A stretch of 64,000 nucleotides of DNA from an uncultured Pseudomonadota bacterium (GTDB lineage: Bacteria; Myxococcota_A; UBA796; GCA-2862545). Positions 7,927 through 18,231 of the stretch are shown in pieces (within the stretch, counting starts at the first letter, position 1; the number at the start of each line of letters is the position of its first letter). The notes under the pieces were generated by a model. That model was given only the letters and a program-made list of their open reading frames with translations. It was not told the DNA's origin and did no database searches. Made by a program: the position numbers and the translations under genes. The stretch lies in assembly GCA_903861005.1 (NCBI GenBank), contig CAIOSP010000009.1:122692-186691 (forward strand), read 5' to 3'.

Positions 7927-9033
7927 CTAACCGTCCCAGGTCATGGCGAGCCGCAGGCGATCGATCACGGCGGGCAGAACACGGGCGAGCTCGTCGACGT
8001 CGGTGAGCTGGGACGCGGGCCCAAGGCTGAAGCGCACGATGCCGTCGGGCTGCGGGTCGCGCATAGCGACCAAGGTGGGAGAAGGCTCGACGCTCCCCGA
8101 CGCGCACGCAGCACCCGCCGACACGCACACGCCGGTCAGGTCAAGCGCCTGCACCACCGCGTCCCCGCGAAGGCCCGGGAACACCGCCGCCACCGTGGTC
8201 ACCACGCGCGGGACGTGCTCGCCCACCACACGACCGCCGCACGAGCGGATCGCGTCCTCCAAGCGCTCGCGCTGCGTGAGCCAGCCGGAGACGCGCTCGC
8301 CCATTGCTGACGCCGCCAGCCGCGCCGCCACGCCAAACCCGACCGCCGCCGCGACGTTGGTGGTGCCCGCGCGCCGACCGCGCTCCTGGCTGCCCGCGAA
8401 TAGCGGGGGGAACGCGCCACCGTCGCGGAGGACCAACACGCCGATCCCGACCGGACCGCCCAGCTTGTGCGCCGAGAACACCAGCCCGTCCGCGTCGACC
8501 GCGCTCAGGTCCACCCGCCCCGCGGCGTGGGACGCGTCGACGTGCAGCCACGCGCCCACCGCGTCCGCGGCCGAGCGGGCCCCGCCCACGGGCTGTCGCA
8601 CGCCGGTCTCGTGGTTGGCCGCCATGAGCGAGAGCACCGCGGTGTCAGGCGGGAGCGCGCGCAACGTGGTGACGCCGTCCGCGTCGACCGCGAGGCGCTC
8701 GACGGGCACGCCCGCGGCTGAGAGCGCGTCGGCGGCCGCGCTTACGCAGGGGTGCTCGATCGACGACGTGACCAGGCGACCTTCCCGCGCGGTGAACGCA
8801 CCCCGGAGGAATAGGTGGTTCGCCTCGGTCGCGCCGGACGTGAACACGACGCCCGACGGGTCCGCGCCGGCCATCGCCGCGACCTCGGCGCGGGCGCGCT
8901 CGAGCGCTGTGAACGCGGCCTGTCCCGCGCGGTGCACGGACGACGGGTTGGCCGGGCGTCCGAGCCAGGGCCACATGGCGTCGCGCACCTCGTCGAGCAT
9001 CGGGCTGGTGGCGGCGTGGTCGAGGTAGATCAT
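7927..9033 (-). CDS. Cysteine desulfurase (NifS/IscS family)
   Basis: 368 aa PLP enzyme that releases sulfur from cysteine as persulfide for Fe-S clusters or tRNA thiolation. Seen: YLDHAATSP at the N-terminus, His94 in SIEHP, PLP Lys190 in SAHKLGGP, and the catalytic Cys310 in a loop SAGAACASGS, which is the group I (NifS/IscS) layout. The ATG overlaps the ComEA-like stop as ATGA, so it is translationally coupled. There is no iscU or other isc gene next to it, so its acceptor is unclear; a tRNA-thiolation or general role is possible. Confidence 0.93.
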   Translation of the reverse strand: MIYLDHAATSPMLDEVRDAMWPWLGRPANPSSVHRAGQAAFTALERARAEVAAMAGADPSGVVFTSGATEANHLFLRGAFTAREGRLVTSSIEHPCVSAAADALSAAGVPVERLAVDADGVTTLRALPPDTAVLSLMAANHETGVRQPVGGARSAADAVGAWLHVDASHAAGRVDLSAVDADGLVFSAHKLGGPVGIGVLVLRDGGAFPPLFAGSQERGRRAGTTNVAAAVGFGVAARLAASAMGERVSGWLTQRERLEDAIRSCGGRVVGEHVPRVVTTVAAVFPGLRGDAVVQALDLTGVCVSAGAACASGSVEPSPTLVAMRDPQPDGIVRFSLGPASQLTDVDELARVLPAVIDRLRLAMTWDG

Positions 9034-9779
9034 GGGCTCCCCCCTACCGTCGCTCGGCCGCGCAGGCGCTCTACGGTCGCGGGGCCGACGCCTGACACGC
9101 GATCGAGTGCGTCGACCGCGCGGTAGGGCCCGTTCGCCTGCCGGTCGGCGACGATGCGCGCGGCCAGAGACGGACCGACGCCGGGCAGCGACTCCAGCGC
9201 GAGCGCGTCGGCGGTGTTGAGGTCGATCGAGCCCTTGGGCGCCGTGGTCCCCGTGGTCACGAAGGGGCGGACGCGGTCGAGCGCGGCGCCTCCGAGCCCC
9301 TTCACCCGCTTCAGATCGCCGACGTCGTGGAATGGTCCGTGGGCCGCGCGCTCGGCGATGATCGCGCTGGCGACGTCGTCCGTGACGCCGGGGATCACCT
9401 TGAGCGCCTCGACCCCGTTCACGTTCACGTTGATCGGCAGCGCGACGAGCAGCGGGTCGCCCATGGGCACCACGCGCGCGCCGTCCGCGTCCACCTGCAC
9501 CGCGTCACCCTGGGCCAGGGGCGTGTCGGGCAGCCCGTCGGTCAGCCCACCCGCCGCCTCCACGGCCGCGGACAGCGTGGCGGGCTCGACGGCGTACACG
9601 CCGGGCCGGGCGACGTCACCGCGCACCTCGACCAGCTGCCCTTGGGGCGCTGCCGGGCTCCACAGCGATCGCAGCATGAGCAGGCTCGCGACCACGAGAA
9701 AGGCCGCGCCCAGGGCCATCACCCGACGGTCGGCGGGCGGGGGCTCCCGGTCGGGCCCGAAGTGCAGGCGCTTAGCCAC
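9030..9779 (-). CDS. ComEA-like protein: TM, SLBB-like, two HhH domains
   Basis: 249 aa from a GTG at 9779, chosen because GGAG lies 8 bases upstream inside the end of tsaE. One membrane segment near the N-terminus (MALGAAFLVVASLLMLRSLW) is followed by an SLBB-like beta-grasp stretch (LVEVRGDVARPGVY...AAGGL) and two tandem helix-hairpin-helix ComEA-type domains (VNVNGVEALKVIPGVT...GLGGAALDRVRPF and IDLNTADALALESLPGVG...GVGPATVERLRG). ComEA binds incoming DNA in the periplasm during natural transformation. Two full HhH domains rather than one is less usual. It overlaps tsaE by 8 bases. Confidence 0.82.
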   Translation of the reverse strand: MAKRLHFGPDREPPPADRRVMALGAAFLVVASLLMLRSLWSPAAPQGQLVEVRGDVARPGVYAVEPATLSAAVEAAGGLTDGLPDTPLAQGDAVQVDADGARVVPMGDPLLVALPINVNVNGVEALKVIPGVTDDVASAIIAERAAHGPFHDVGDLKRVKGLGGAALDRVRPFVTTGTTAPKGSIDLNTADALALESLPGVGPSLAARIVADRQANGPYRAVDALDRVSGVGPATVERLRGRATVGGSP

Positions 9780-10224
9780 GGAGTCGCTCCAGCAGCGCCG
9801 CGTGGGCAGGCCCGGTGGCGGTGAGCGTGACCTCGCGCCCATCCGGGTGGTGGTCGAGGCGCACGTCGAGGCGGTCGTCCGGGAGCAGGCCTGGGAATCG
9901 ATCCGGCCACTCCACAGCGACCACGCCGTCGGCTTCCAGCGCCTCCTCGAGCGCCAGCTGATCGAGCGCGGACTGGTTTTCCAGCCGGTACAGATCCGCG
10001 TGCCACAGCGTCAGGCGGCCGGTGTCGTAGCGGCACACCAGCACGAAGGTCGGCGACGGGATGGGGCCTGTGATCCCCAGGCCCGCGGCCAGCCCCTGCG
10101 CGAAGCAGGTCTTGCCCGCGCCCAGGTCTCCGGTCAGGCCGATCGCCGCTCCGCGCTCCACCACCTGCCCCAAGGCGTAGCCCAGGGCGCGCAGCGCTTC
10201 AGCGGTCGGGATCACGATGTGCAT
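9772..10224 (-). CDS. tsaE: tRNA A37 threonylcarbamoyltransferase component TsaE
   Basis: 150 aa ATPase of the TsaBDE complex that makes N6-threonylcarbamoyladenosine at position 37 of ANN-decoding tRNAs. It shows the P-loop GDLGAGKT (32-39), the switch-like SPTFVLVCRYD region, HADLYRLE and VAVEWPDRFP, all typical of TsaE. Length is normal. It is the first gene of a minus-strand set, divergent from the carbonic anhydrase gene, and overlaps the ComEA-like gene. Confidence 0.94.
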   Translation of the reverse strand: MHIVIPTAEALRALGYALGQVVERGAAIGLTGDLGAGKTCFAQGLAAGLGITGPIPSPTFVLVCRYDTGRLTLWHADLYRLENQSALDQLALEEALEADGVVAVEWPDRFPGLLPDDRLDVRLDHHPDGREVTLTATGPAHAALLERLRG

Positions 10225-10325
10225 GCCCCAAGTTCCACTCGCCGGGCCGCCGCGTCAAGGAAATCAACGACCGTTGGTCCCCGGCGCGCAGCGAGGGATA
10301 CGACTCGAGCCGACACGGAGTGTGA

Positions 10326-10961
10326 ATGGCCGACAAGAGCTACGAGCGACTGTTGGAAGGGAACCGTGCCTGGTCCAAGGCCAAGTCTGCATCGGATCCC
10401 GACTTCTTCGACAACTTGACCCGCGGGCAGAAGCCCGACTACCTGTGGATCGGCTGCTCGGACAGCCGCGTGCCCGCGAACGAGATCACCCAGACGCTGT
10501 CCGGCGAGATCTTCGTGCACCGCAACGTCGCCAACCTCGTCGTGCACACGGACGTGAACCTGCTGTCGGTGCTGCAGTACGCGGTCGAGGTGCTGGAGGT
10601 GAAGCACGTCATCGTGTGTGGCCACTACGGCTGCGGCGGCATCACCGCGGCGATGGACAACCGGGACTACGGGCTGGTCGACATCTGGTTGGCCAACATC
10701 CGCGAGGTCTACCTACGTCACCGCGTGGAGCTCGACGCGATCACCGACCCGACGGCCCGCACCAACCGCCTCACCGAGCTCAACGTCATCGAGCAGGTGC
10801 GCAACCTGGCCAAGTCGTCGATCGTGCAGCGCGCCTGGCGTCAGCGCGGTCTGGCGCTGCACGGCTGGGTCTATGGGTTCAACAACGGCATCATCACCGA
10901 GCTCGACTGCGTGATCGACGAGCTTGAGGATCTGGAGCCGGTCTTCCGCTTCAACCGGTAG
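10326..10961 (+). CDS. can: Beta-class carbonic anhydrase
   Basis: 211 aa, interconverts CO2 and bicarbonate. Zinc ligands are Cys44 in WIGCSDSR (with the Asp46-Arg48 dyad), His100 and Cys103 in GHYGCGG. This is the plant-type/E. coli Can pattern. The ATG at 10326 has GGAG 5 bases before it. Its last 11 bases overlap the end of the convergent nnr gene. It supplies bicarbonate; the carbamoyl-phosphate-dependent pyrimidine genes in this window use that product indirectly, but no coupling is shown. Confidence 0.95.
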   Translation: MADKSYERLLEGNRAWSKAKSASDPDFFDNLTRGQKPDYLWIGCSDSRVPANEITQTLSGEIFVHRNVANLVVHTDVNLLSVLQYAVEVLEVKHVIVCGHYGCGGITAAMDNRDYGLVDIWLANIREVYLRHRVELDAITDPTARTNRLTELNVIEQVRNLAKSSIVQRAWRQRGLALHGWVYGFNNGIITELDCVIDELEDLEPVFRFNR

Positions 10962-12417
10962 CCGCGAGGCCGCGCACCACGTCCGCGATGCCTTCGGCGA
11001 TGTCGGACGCGGTGGTGGACGCGCCGCGGGTGGCGTCGAGCGACTCGCCCGCGCGCCCGTGAACCCACGCGCCGATCACGGCCGCGTCGCGTGCGGCGCT
11101 GCCTCGCGCCAACAGCGCGCCGATCAGGCCCGACAGCACGTCACCGCTCCCCGCGGTGGCGAGCGACGGCGCGCCGGTGGGGTTCACGACGACCGAGCCG
11201 TCGTCCGCGATCAGCGTGTGCCGACCCTTGAGCAGCGCGACCGCGCCGTGCTTGGCGAGCCTACGCGCCGCGGCGAACCGATCGCGCTCGACCCCCTCCG
11301 CCGTGCTGCCGAGCCAACGCGCGGCCTCGCCCGCGTGGGGTGTGATCACGCGCGGTCCGGCCGCCACCACGTCGGTGAACGGCAGGCCGTCCGCGTCGAA
11401 CAGCATCGGGCGCTCAAAGCGACGCCAGAGCAGCGCGAGCGCGGGCCACTGGTTCAGGGTCGGCGTGGTGCCGCCGCCCAGGCCAGGCCCCGCGACGATG
11501 GCGTCGTAACGGTCCAGCGGCGGCAGGTTCCCGTCCCACACATCGCCCTCGCCCGACACGATCACCATGACCTCGGGCGACAACGCGCCCAGGCGTGACA
11601 GCGCGCCGCGCGGGGTCGCCAACGTGACCATGCCCGCGCCACCGGCGAGCGCGCCCCGACAGGACAGCACCGCGGCACCCGCCATGCGCGTCGAGCCCGC
11701 GAGCACCAGCAGCTGACCAGTGCGCGTCTTCGGCGCGAGCACGTCGCGGCGTGGCCAGCGCGCCCAGATGTCGTCCGCGTCGGTGAGCCAGGCGGGCGGC
11801 GCCGCGGCGTCCAACGCCAGCTCGACCACGTCGATCACACCGCAGTGACGAGGCCCCTCGCCGCAGAACATCCCCTGCTTGTGGCCACCAAAGGTCACCG
11901 TGCGCGCGACGGTGGGCGCGGCGCCCCTCAGGTGCCCGTCGTCGGAGTCCAGGCCGCTCGGCAGGTCGGCCGCCACCTTCACGGCCGGGTGCGCATCGAT
12001 CGCCCGGACCATCGCGAGCGCGTCGCCGTCCAGGTCTCGCGATAGGCCGGTCCCGAAGAGCGCGTCGACGATCAGCCCGGCGCGGCCGAGCGTGGACACC
12101 TCTGGCACGCCGACACGCTGGGCGGCCTCGCGCATCAGCGCCGCGTCGCCCGAGGAGTCCAGCGACATCGGCAGCACCGCGACCGGCACCCCGGCGCGCT
12201 TGAGCCAGCGCGCGGCGCCGTATCCATCGCCGCCGTTGTTCCCAGGACCACAGACGATCAGGACCCCGCGCGCCGCGTCGGCCGCGTGGTGCCGCAGGAT
12301 GGCCTGGGCGAGCCCCGCGGAGGCCAACTCCATCAGCGCGACGCCGGGCAGCCCGACGCCGTCGATGACCTCGCGATCGGCGGCGCGCATGGCGGCCGCG
12401 GTCCAAACTGGCCTCAT
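10951..12417 (-). CDS. nnrE/nnrD: Bifunctional NAD(P)HX epimerase/dehydratase
   Basis: 488 aa fusion repairing hydrated NADH and NADPH. The N-terminal epimerase (YjeF_N, about 1-210) shows VCGPGNNGGDGYGAARWL. The C-terminal ADP/ATP-dependent dehydratase (ribokinase-like, about 225-485) shows AGPGLGG, ITPHAGEAARWL and GSGDVLSGLIGALLARG. The ATG overlaps the glmM stop (ATGA). It is the last gene of the long minus-strand run and ends convergent to can. Fusion of both activities is the common bacterial form. Confidence 0.94.
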   Translation of the reverse strand: MRPVWTAAAMRAADREVIDGVGLPGVALMELASAGLAQAILRHHAADAARGVLIVCGPGNNGGDGYGAARWLKRAGVPVAVLPMSLDSSGDAALMREAAQRVGVPEVSTLGRAGLIVDALFGTGLSRDLDGDALAMVRAIDAHPAVKVAADLPSGLDSDDGHLRGAAPTVARTVTFGGHKQGMFCGEGPRHCGVIDVVELALDAAAPPAWLTDADDIWARWPRRDVLAPKTRTGQLLVLAGSTRMAGAAVLSCRGALAGGAGMVTLATPRGALSRLGALSPEVMVIVSGEGDVWDGNLPPLDRYDAIVAGPGLGGGTTPTLNQWPALALLWRRFERPMLFDADGLPFTDVVAAGPRVITPHAGEAARWLGSTAEGVERDRFAAARRLAKHGAVALLKGRHTLIADDGSVVVNPTGAPSLATAGSGDVLSGLIGALLARGSAARDAAVIGAWVHGRAGESLDATRGASTTASDIAEGIADVVRGLAATG

Positions 12418-13715
12418 GACTCACCCCCCAGCGCGCGCCGGCAGACCTCCGTCACGCGCTCGCTCACATGCACCACGCGATCCAGGTCAGGCGCCTCGAC
12501 GAGCACGCGCAGCACGGGCTCGGTGCCAGACCAGCGGACGAACACCCGCCCCTGCCCAAGCGCCGCCTCACCCACAGCAATCGCCTCGACGATCTCCGCC
12601 ACGGACTCGAAGGGGACACGCGCGGCGGCGCGGACCTTGGTCAGCTTGCGGGGCCACGGGACGAACGGCGCGATCGCGTCCTGCAGGGAGTCCGCAGCCG
12701 CGAAGGCCGCCGCCAGCGCGCGAAGCCCGGTGAGCATGCCGTCGCCGCCGGGGAGGCCGTGCGAGAACAGCACGTGCCCGCTCTCCTCAGCACCCAGGTC
12801 CAGGCCGTGCTCGCGCATGGCGATCGACAGGTGGCGGTCGCCGACCGGCGTGCGGACCACGCGCACGCCCGCCAGCGTGGACTCGAGCGCGAGCGTGCTC
12901 ATCACGGTCACCGCCAGCCCGCGCACACCCAACCCCTGGGTCAGCAGCCACGTCAGCCGATCGCCGTGCACGACCGCGCCGGTGTGGTCGACCAGCAGCG
13001 CGCGGTCCGCGTCGCCGTCGACCGCCAGGCCGGCGTCGCAGGCTTGGGCCCGGACCGCCGCCGCGAGCGACTCCGGGTGCTCGCTGCCACAGCCGTCGTT
13101 GATCACGCCGTCGCCCGCGCCCAGCCAGCACACGTCGACGCCCTTGAGCGCGCGCGACCACAAGGCGCGCCACTCGGACGCCGCGCCGTTCGCGAGGTCG
13201 ATCGCGATCCGACGACCCCGCAGCGGGGACAGGTCGCCCGCCGCCTTGATCCACGCGCGCGTGTACGCGTCACCTGCCTGGGCTTTTCCGTCGACGACCA
13301 CGCCGCCATCCGCCACGGGCGGGGCGGCAAGCCACGCCTCCAGGCGCGCCGTCCATGCGTCGTCCGGCTTGGCGCCGCCCGGCCCGAGCACCTTGAACCC
13401 GTTGTCACCCACCGGGTTGTGGGACGCGGTGACCATCACGCCGGTCGCGCCCGGCGTCGCGGCGACCGCCGCCGAGAGGCCCGCGGAGGGCAACACGCCC
13501 GCGTCCACGGCCCAGGCGCCGGCCGACGCCGCGCCCGAGAGCGCCGCCGCCGCCAGCGCGGCACCCGAGGGCCGCGTGTCGCGCGCGACGAACACCACGC
13601 CACCGCGCGACGCCCTCGACCACGCCGCCGCCGCCGCGCCCGCGCGACGCGCGCCGTCCTCGTCGATCGGGGCCACCCCGGCCTCTCCCCGAACGCCGTC
13701 CGTACCGAACTTCAC
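12414..13715 (-). CDS. glmM: Phosphoglucosamine mutase
   Basis: 433 aa from a GTG at 13715 that overlaps the cdaR stop as GTGA. It converts glucosamine-6-phosphate to glucosamine-1-phosphate for UDP-GlcNAc, peptidoglycan and LPS. It shows KFGTDGVRG at the start, the phosphoserine loop TASHNP (Ser98), the metal loop VDGDADR, and the sugar-phosphate binding loop RWSGTEPVLRVLVE near the end. It is slightly shorter than the usual 445. The order cdaA-cdaR-glmM is the classic arrangement in which GlmM can bind and inhibit the diadenylate cyclase. Confidence 0.94.
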   Translation of the reverse strand: MKFGTDGVRGEAGVAPIDEDGARRAGAAAAAWSRASRGGVVFVARDTRPSGAALAAAALSGAASAGAWAVDAGVLPSAGLSAAVAATPGATGVMVTASHNPVGDNGFKVLGPGGAKPDDAWTARLEAWLAAPPVADGGVVVDGKAQAGDAYTRAWIKAAGDLSPLRGRRIAIDLANGAASEWRALWSRALKGVDVCWLGAGDGVINDGCGSEHPESLAAAVRAQACDAGLAVDGDADRALLVDHTGAVVHGDRLTWLLTQGLGVRGLAVTVMSTLALESTLAGVRVVRTPVGDRHLSIAMREHGLDLGAEESGHVLFSHGLPGGDGMLTGLRALAAAFAAADSLQDAIAPFVPWPRKLTKVRAAARVPFESVAEIVEAIAVGEAALGQGRVFVRWSGTEPVLRVLVEAPDLDRVVHVSERVTEVCRRALGGES

Positions 13716-14668
13716 CGTTTCACCACCGTCACCGAGTCCGGGGCGGCCTTCACGTGGACCACGTCCGGGCGCGGGTAGATCAGGTCCAGCCGCGGCGCGT
13801 GCGCCGCCTCGAAGGTCGCCGTGTAGCGCCCCGCGCCCGCCCCATCGGGGAGCGAGACGGTCGCCAGGATCTGGTCCGAGCGCAGCTCGTCGAGCACCTG
13901 GGTGGGGCCTTCGAGCGACACCGTCACCGTCGACTCGCCCTCCGCGGGCGCGTAGCCGTCGTTGCGCAGCACCACGACCGGCACGTCGGTGAGCGTCACC
14001 GTCTTGAGCACCGACGACACCTCGACGGACGCCGTGCCGTGCCAAGTGGCGAGGCTCTCGACGCCGCGCGGCAGGTCGAGCTCGATGTCCACGTCGCGCG
14101 TGGTGTCCCAGCCCGACACGTCGATCGGCATGGTGCGGATGCGGGTCAGCTCGTCGAGGACGGCGCGCGGGCCGGACACCTCGACCGTGCGCGGGTCGAT
14201 CGCCACGCGCTCGACGTCGTGATCGGCGGCCGGCTCTCCGACCCACACCGCCTCGACCTTCACGTTGCGGCGCGCGCGCTGGTCCAGGCGGACCGAGAGG
14301 ACCTCAGGCGCGAAGCCGACCACCGCCAAGCCAGCGGGCATGCCCTCCAGCGGGTAGGCGTCGAGGTGGATCTCGTGGGGGCCCACGCCCTCGTCGCGCA
14401 GGTCGACCAGCAGGCGCGGCCGCTCCACCTGCGCGCGGCGGATGAGCACGCGCGGGCCGGTGACCTCGATGCTGGCGGTGGCGGGCGGCGGCTCGACGGG
14501 GACGAGCCTGTCCGCAAAACGCAGATCGAGCTGCACGCGCACCCGCGCGGTGTCGGACTCCTGGCTCTGCACCCAGGTCCACGCGAGCAGGCTGAACAGC
14601 AGCGCCGCCAGCTTCAGCCCGGGATCACGCCCCAGGCTGACCACCCATGTGCGGAGCCGGTCAAGCAC
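13712..14668 (-). CDS. cdaR: YbbR-domain protein CdaR
   Basis: 318 aa from a GTG at 14668; GAGGAG lies 7 bases upstream and the start overlaps cdaA by 8 bases. One N-terminal membrane segment (LKLAALLFSLLAWTWVQ) precedes three YbbR-type beta repeats outside the membrane (PPATASIEVTGPRVLI, DPRTVEVSGPRAVL, ESTVTVSLEGPTQVL mark their cores). CdaR is the partner and regulator of the CdaA diadenylate cyclase in Firmicutes; the same role is inferred here from order and coupling. Confidence 0.88.
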   Translation of the reverse strand: MLDRLRTWVVSLGRDPGLKLAALLFSLLAWTWVQSQESDTARVRVQLDLRFADRLVPVEPPPATASIEVTGPRVLIRRAQVERPRLLVDLRDEGVGPHEIHLDAYPLEGMPAGLAVVGFAPEVLSVRLDQRARRNVKVEAVWVGEPAADHDVERVAIDPRTVEVSGPRAVLDELTRIRTMPIDVSGWDTTRDVDIELDLPRGVESLATWHGTASVEVSSVLKTVTLTDVPVVVLRNDGYAPAEGESTVTVSLEGPTQVLDELRSDQILATVSLPDGAGAGRYTATFEAAHAPRLDLIYPRPDVVHVKAAPDSVTVVKR

Positions 14669-15473
14669 TGGCGGACTCCTCGGCGGGTGGGCGCGTGCGG
14701 GCCGCGCCAAGCAGCTCCTGCAGGCGCAGGCGCAGGTCGTTCGGGTCGACGACGGGGGTGACCACGCCGCCCATGACGATCGACACCGTGCCGCGCTCCT
14801 CGGACACCAGCAGCGTCACGGCGTCCGTCTGCTCGGTCAGGCCGATCGCGGCGCGATGACGGGTGCCGTAGATCTTGGGCAAGGTCTTGGAGAGCGAGAT
14901 GGGCACGAACACCGCGGCCTTGCGGATGCGGCCGCGCGACACCACCACCGCGCCGTCATGCAGCGGGCTGGTGGGGTGGAAGATGGCCTGAAGCAGCTCC
15001 GCGGTGAGCACGGCGTCCATCAGGTCGGCGCCCTCGGAGATGCGGTCGAGCGAGCCCGAGCGCTCGATCGCGATCAGCGCGCCGATGCGACGGCCCGCGA
15101 GCGCGAAGACGGCGCGCACGATCTCCTCGATCAGGTTGGCGTCGGCCATGGTGCGACCGCCGGTCCCGGCGAACACGGTGCCTGCCTCGGCGAGCACACG
15201 GCGGATGTCCTCCTGAAAAAGGATGATCAGCGCCAGGACCGCGTACACCGACACGTTGTCGAGCACCCAGTGGAGCGTGGACAGGCCGAACGCGCCCGAC
15301 AACAAATAGACCGCGACCAGCAGCAGCAGCCCGACCAAGCTCTGGAATGCGCGCGTGCCCCGAAGCACCCGCAGGACGGCGTACACCGCGGCCGCGAGCA
15401 GGCCCACGTCGAGCAGGTCGCTCCACGTCGCCGTGCCCAAGAGGCCCAGTAGCCAGTCCGCCCACTCACCCAT
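14661..15473 (-). CDS. cdaA: Diadenylate cyclase CdaA
   Basis: 270 aa inner-membrane enzyme that joins two ATP into c-di-AMP. Three membrane helices lie within about residues 17-85; the DAC domain follows with both catalytic motifs intact, DGA (173-175, in SPLHDGAVVV) and RHR (205-207, in YGTRHRAAIGL). Length is typical of CdaA/DacA. It overlaps folP upstream by 8 bases and cdaR downstream by 8, so the block is translationally coupled. c-di-AMP usually controls potassium and osmolyte uptake and cell-wall balance. A likely degrading enzyme (PgpH) is encoded at 42.4-44.8 kb. Confidence 0.95.
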   Translation of the reverse strand: MGEWADWLLGLLGTATWSDLLDVGLLAAAVYAVLRVLRGTRAFQSLVGLLLLVAVYLLSGAFGLSTLHWVLDNVSVYAVLALIILFQEDIRRVLAEAGTVFAGTGGRTMADANLIEEIVRAVFALAGRRIGALIAIERSGSLDRISEGADLMDAVLTAELLQAIFHPTSPLHDGAVVVSRGRIRKAAVFVPISLSKTLPKIYGTRHRAAIGLTEQTDAVTLLVSEERGTVSIVMGGVVTPVVDPNDLRLRLQELLGAARTRPPAEESASA

Positions 15474-16301
15474 CGACGCATGCCCGCCAGGTGCGGATCG
15501 CCTGTATCGTCGCGGACACGTCGTGCACGCGAATCAGGTGCGCGCCCCGCGACACCGCCGCGATGGCCGCCCCGATAGAGCCGTGGACCCGGTCCGACGC
15601 CGCGTCGACGCCGGTGAGCACCCCGATGAAGCGCTTGCGCGAGGCCCCGATCAGCACCGGGTAGCCCAAGGCCGCCAGCGCAGGCACCGCCGCGATCAGC
15701 TTGGGGTTGTCGAGCGGCGCCTTGGCGAAGCCCAGCCCCGGATCCAGCGCGATGTGCGCGCGGGCCACCCCGGCGGCGTGCACCGCGTCGGCCCGCGCCT
15801 TCAGCGCCGCACACACCTCACCCACCAGGTCGTCGTAGTGGGTCAGCGAGGCCATGGTCGCAGGGTCGCCGCGCGAGTGCATCAGCACCACGCGCACGCC
15901 GCGCGACGCGACTAGCTCGGCCATGCCGTCGTCCGCGCAGGCCGACACGTCGTTCACCACGCTGGCGCCCGCGTCCAGCGCCGCGCGGGCGACGGCCGTG
16001 CGGCGCGTGTCGATCGACAGCGTGGCGTCGGGCAGGCGCGCGCGCAAGGCCGTCAGCACCGGCACCACCCGCGCGATCTCCTCGTCGACCGACAGCGTAG
16101 CTGCCCCCGGCCGCGTGGACTCACCGCCCACGTCGAGCCAGTCCGCGCCTTCGTCCCACAGCCGCACGCCCTGCGCGACCGCGGCGTCCACGTCCAGGTA
16201 GCGACCGCCGTCCGAGAACGAGTCGGGCGTGACGTTCAGCACGCCCACGACCAAAGGTCCGGACGGACCGAGGGCCCGCGAGGGCCCCCAGCCGTCTGGG
16301 A

Positions 16302-16317
<16 letters not shown>
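15466..16317 (-). CDS. folP: Dihydropteroate synthase
   Basis: 283 aa, condenses p-aminobenzoate with dihydropterin pyrophosphate in folate synthesis; the sulfonamide target. It shows NVTPDSFSDGG (pterin and Mg loop), DVGGESTRPG, SIDTRR, DPGLGFAK and GASRKRFIG, all normal. The start is a GTG at 16317, inside the last 16 bases of ftsH. No strong Shine-Dalgarno is seen, so coupling to ftsH translation is likely. The pair ftsH-folP is conserved in many bacteria. Confidence 0.95.
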
Positions 16318-18134
<1,817 letters not shown>

Positions 18135-18171
18135 CTACGGACCCCTCCAGGGAGGTCAGGTCGGCATACAA

Positions 18172-18200
18172 AATGGACGGGGGACAACAATAACCAGACT
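18172..18200 (-). promoter_or_regulatory. Possible promoter of ftsH
   Basis: The gap between tilS and ftsH holds the only AT-rich patch nearby. Read on the minus strand it gives TTGTTG, then 16 bases, then TATGCC, a loose sigma-70-like pair about 40 bases before the ftsH start. This is a pattern match only. Confidence 0.25.
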
Positions 18201-18231
18201 GGACCCGCCCGACATGCCGACACCGGACGGT

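Noticed and set aside
10951-10961. Convergent overlap of can and nnrED as an assembly error
   Set aside because: Both C-termini look natural and an 11-base overlap is common in such dense genomes.
13716-14246. In-frame N-terminal extension of glmM
   Set aside because: It overlaps cdaR in another frame; GlmM homologues begin at KFGTDGVRG, which is the GTG at 13715.
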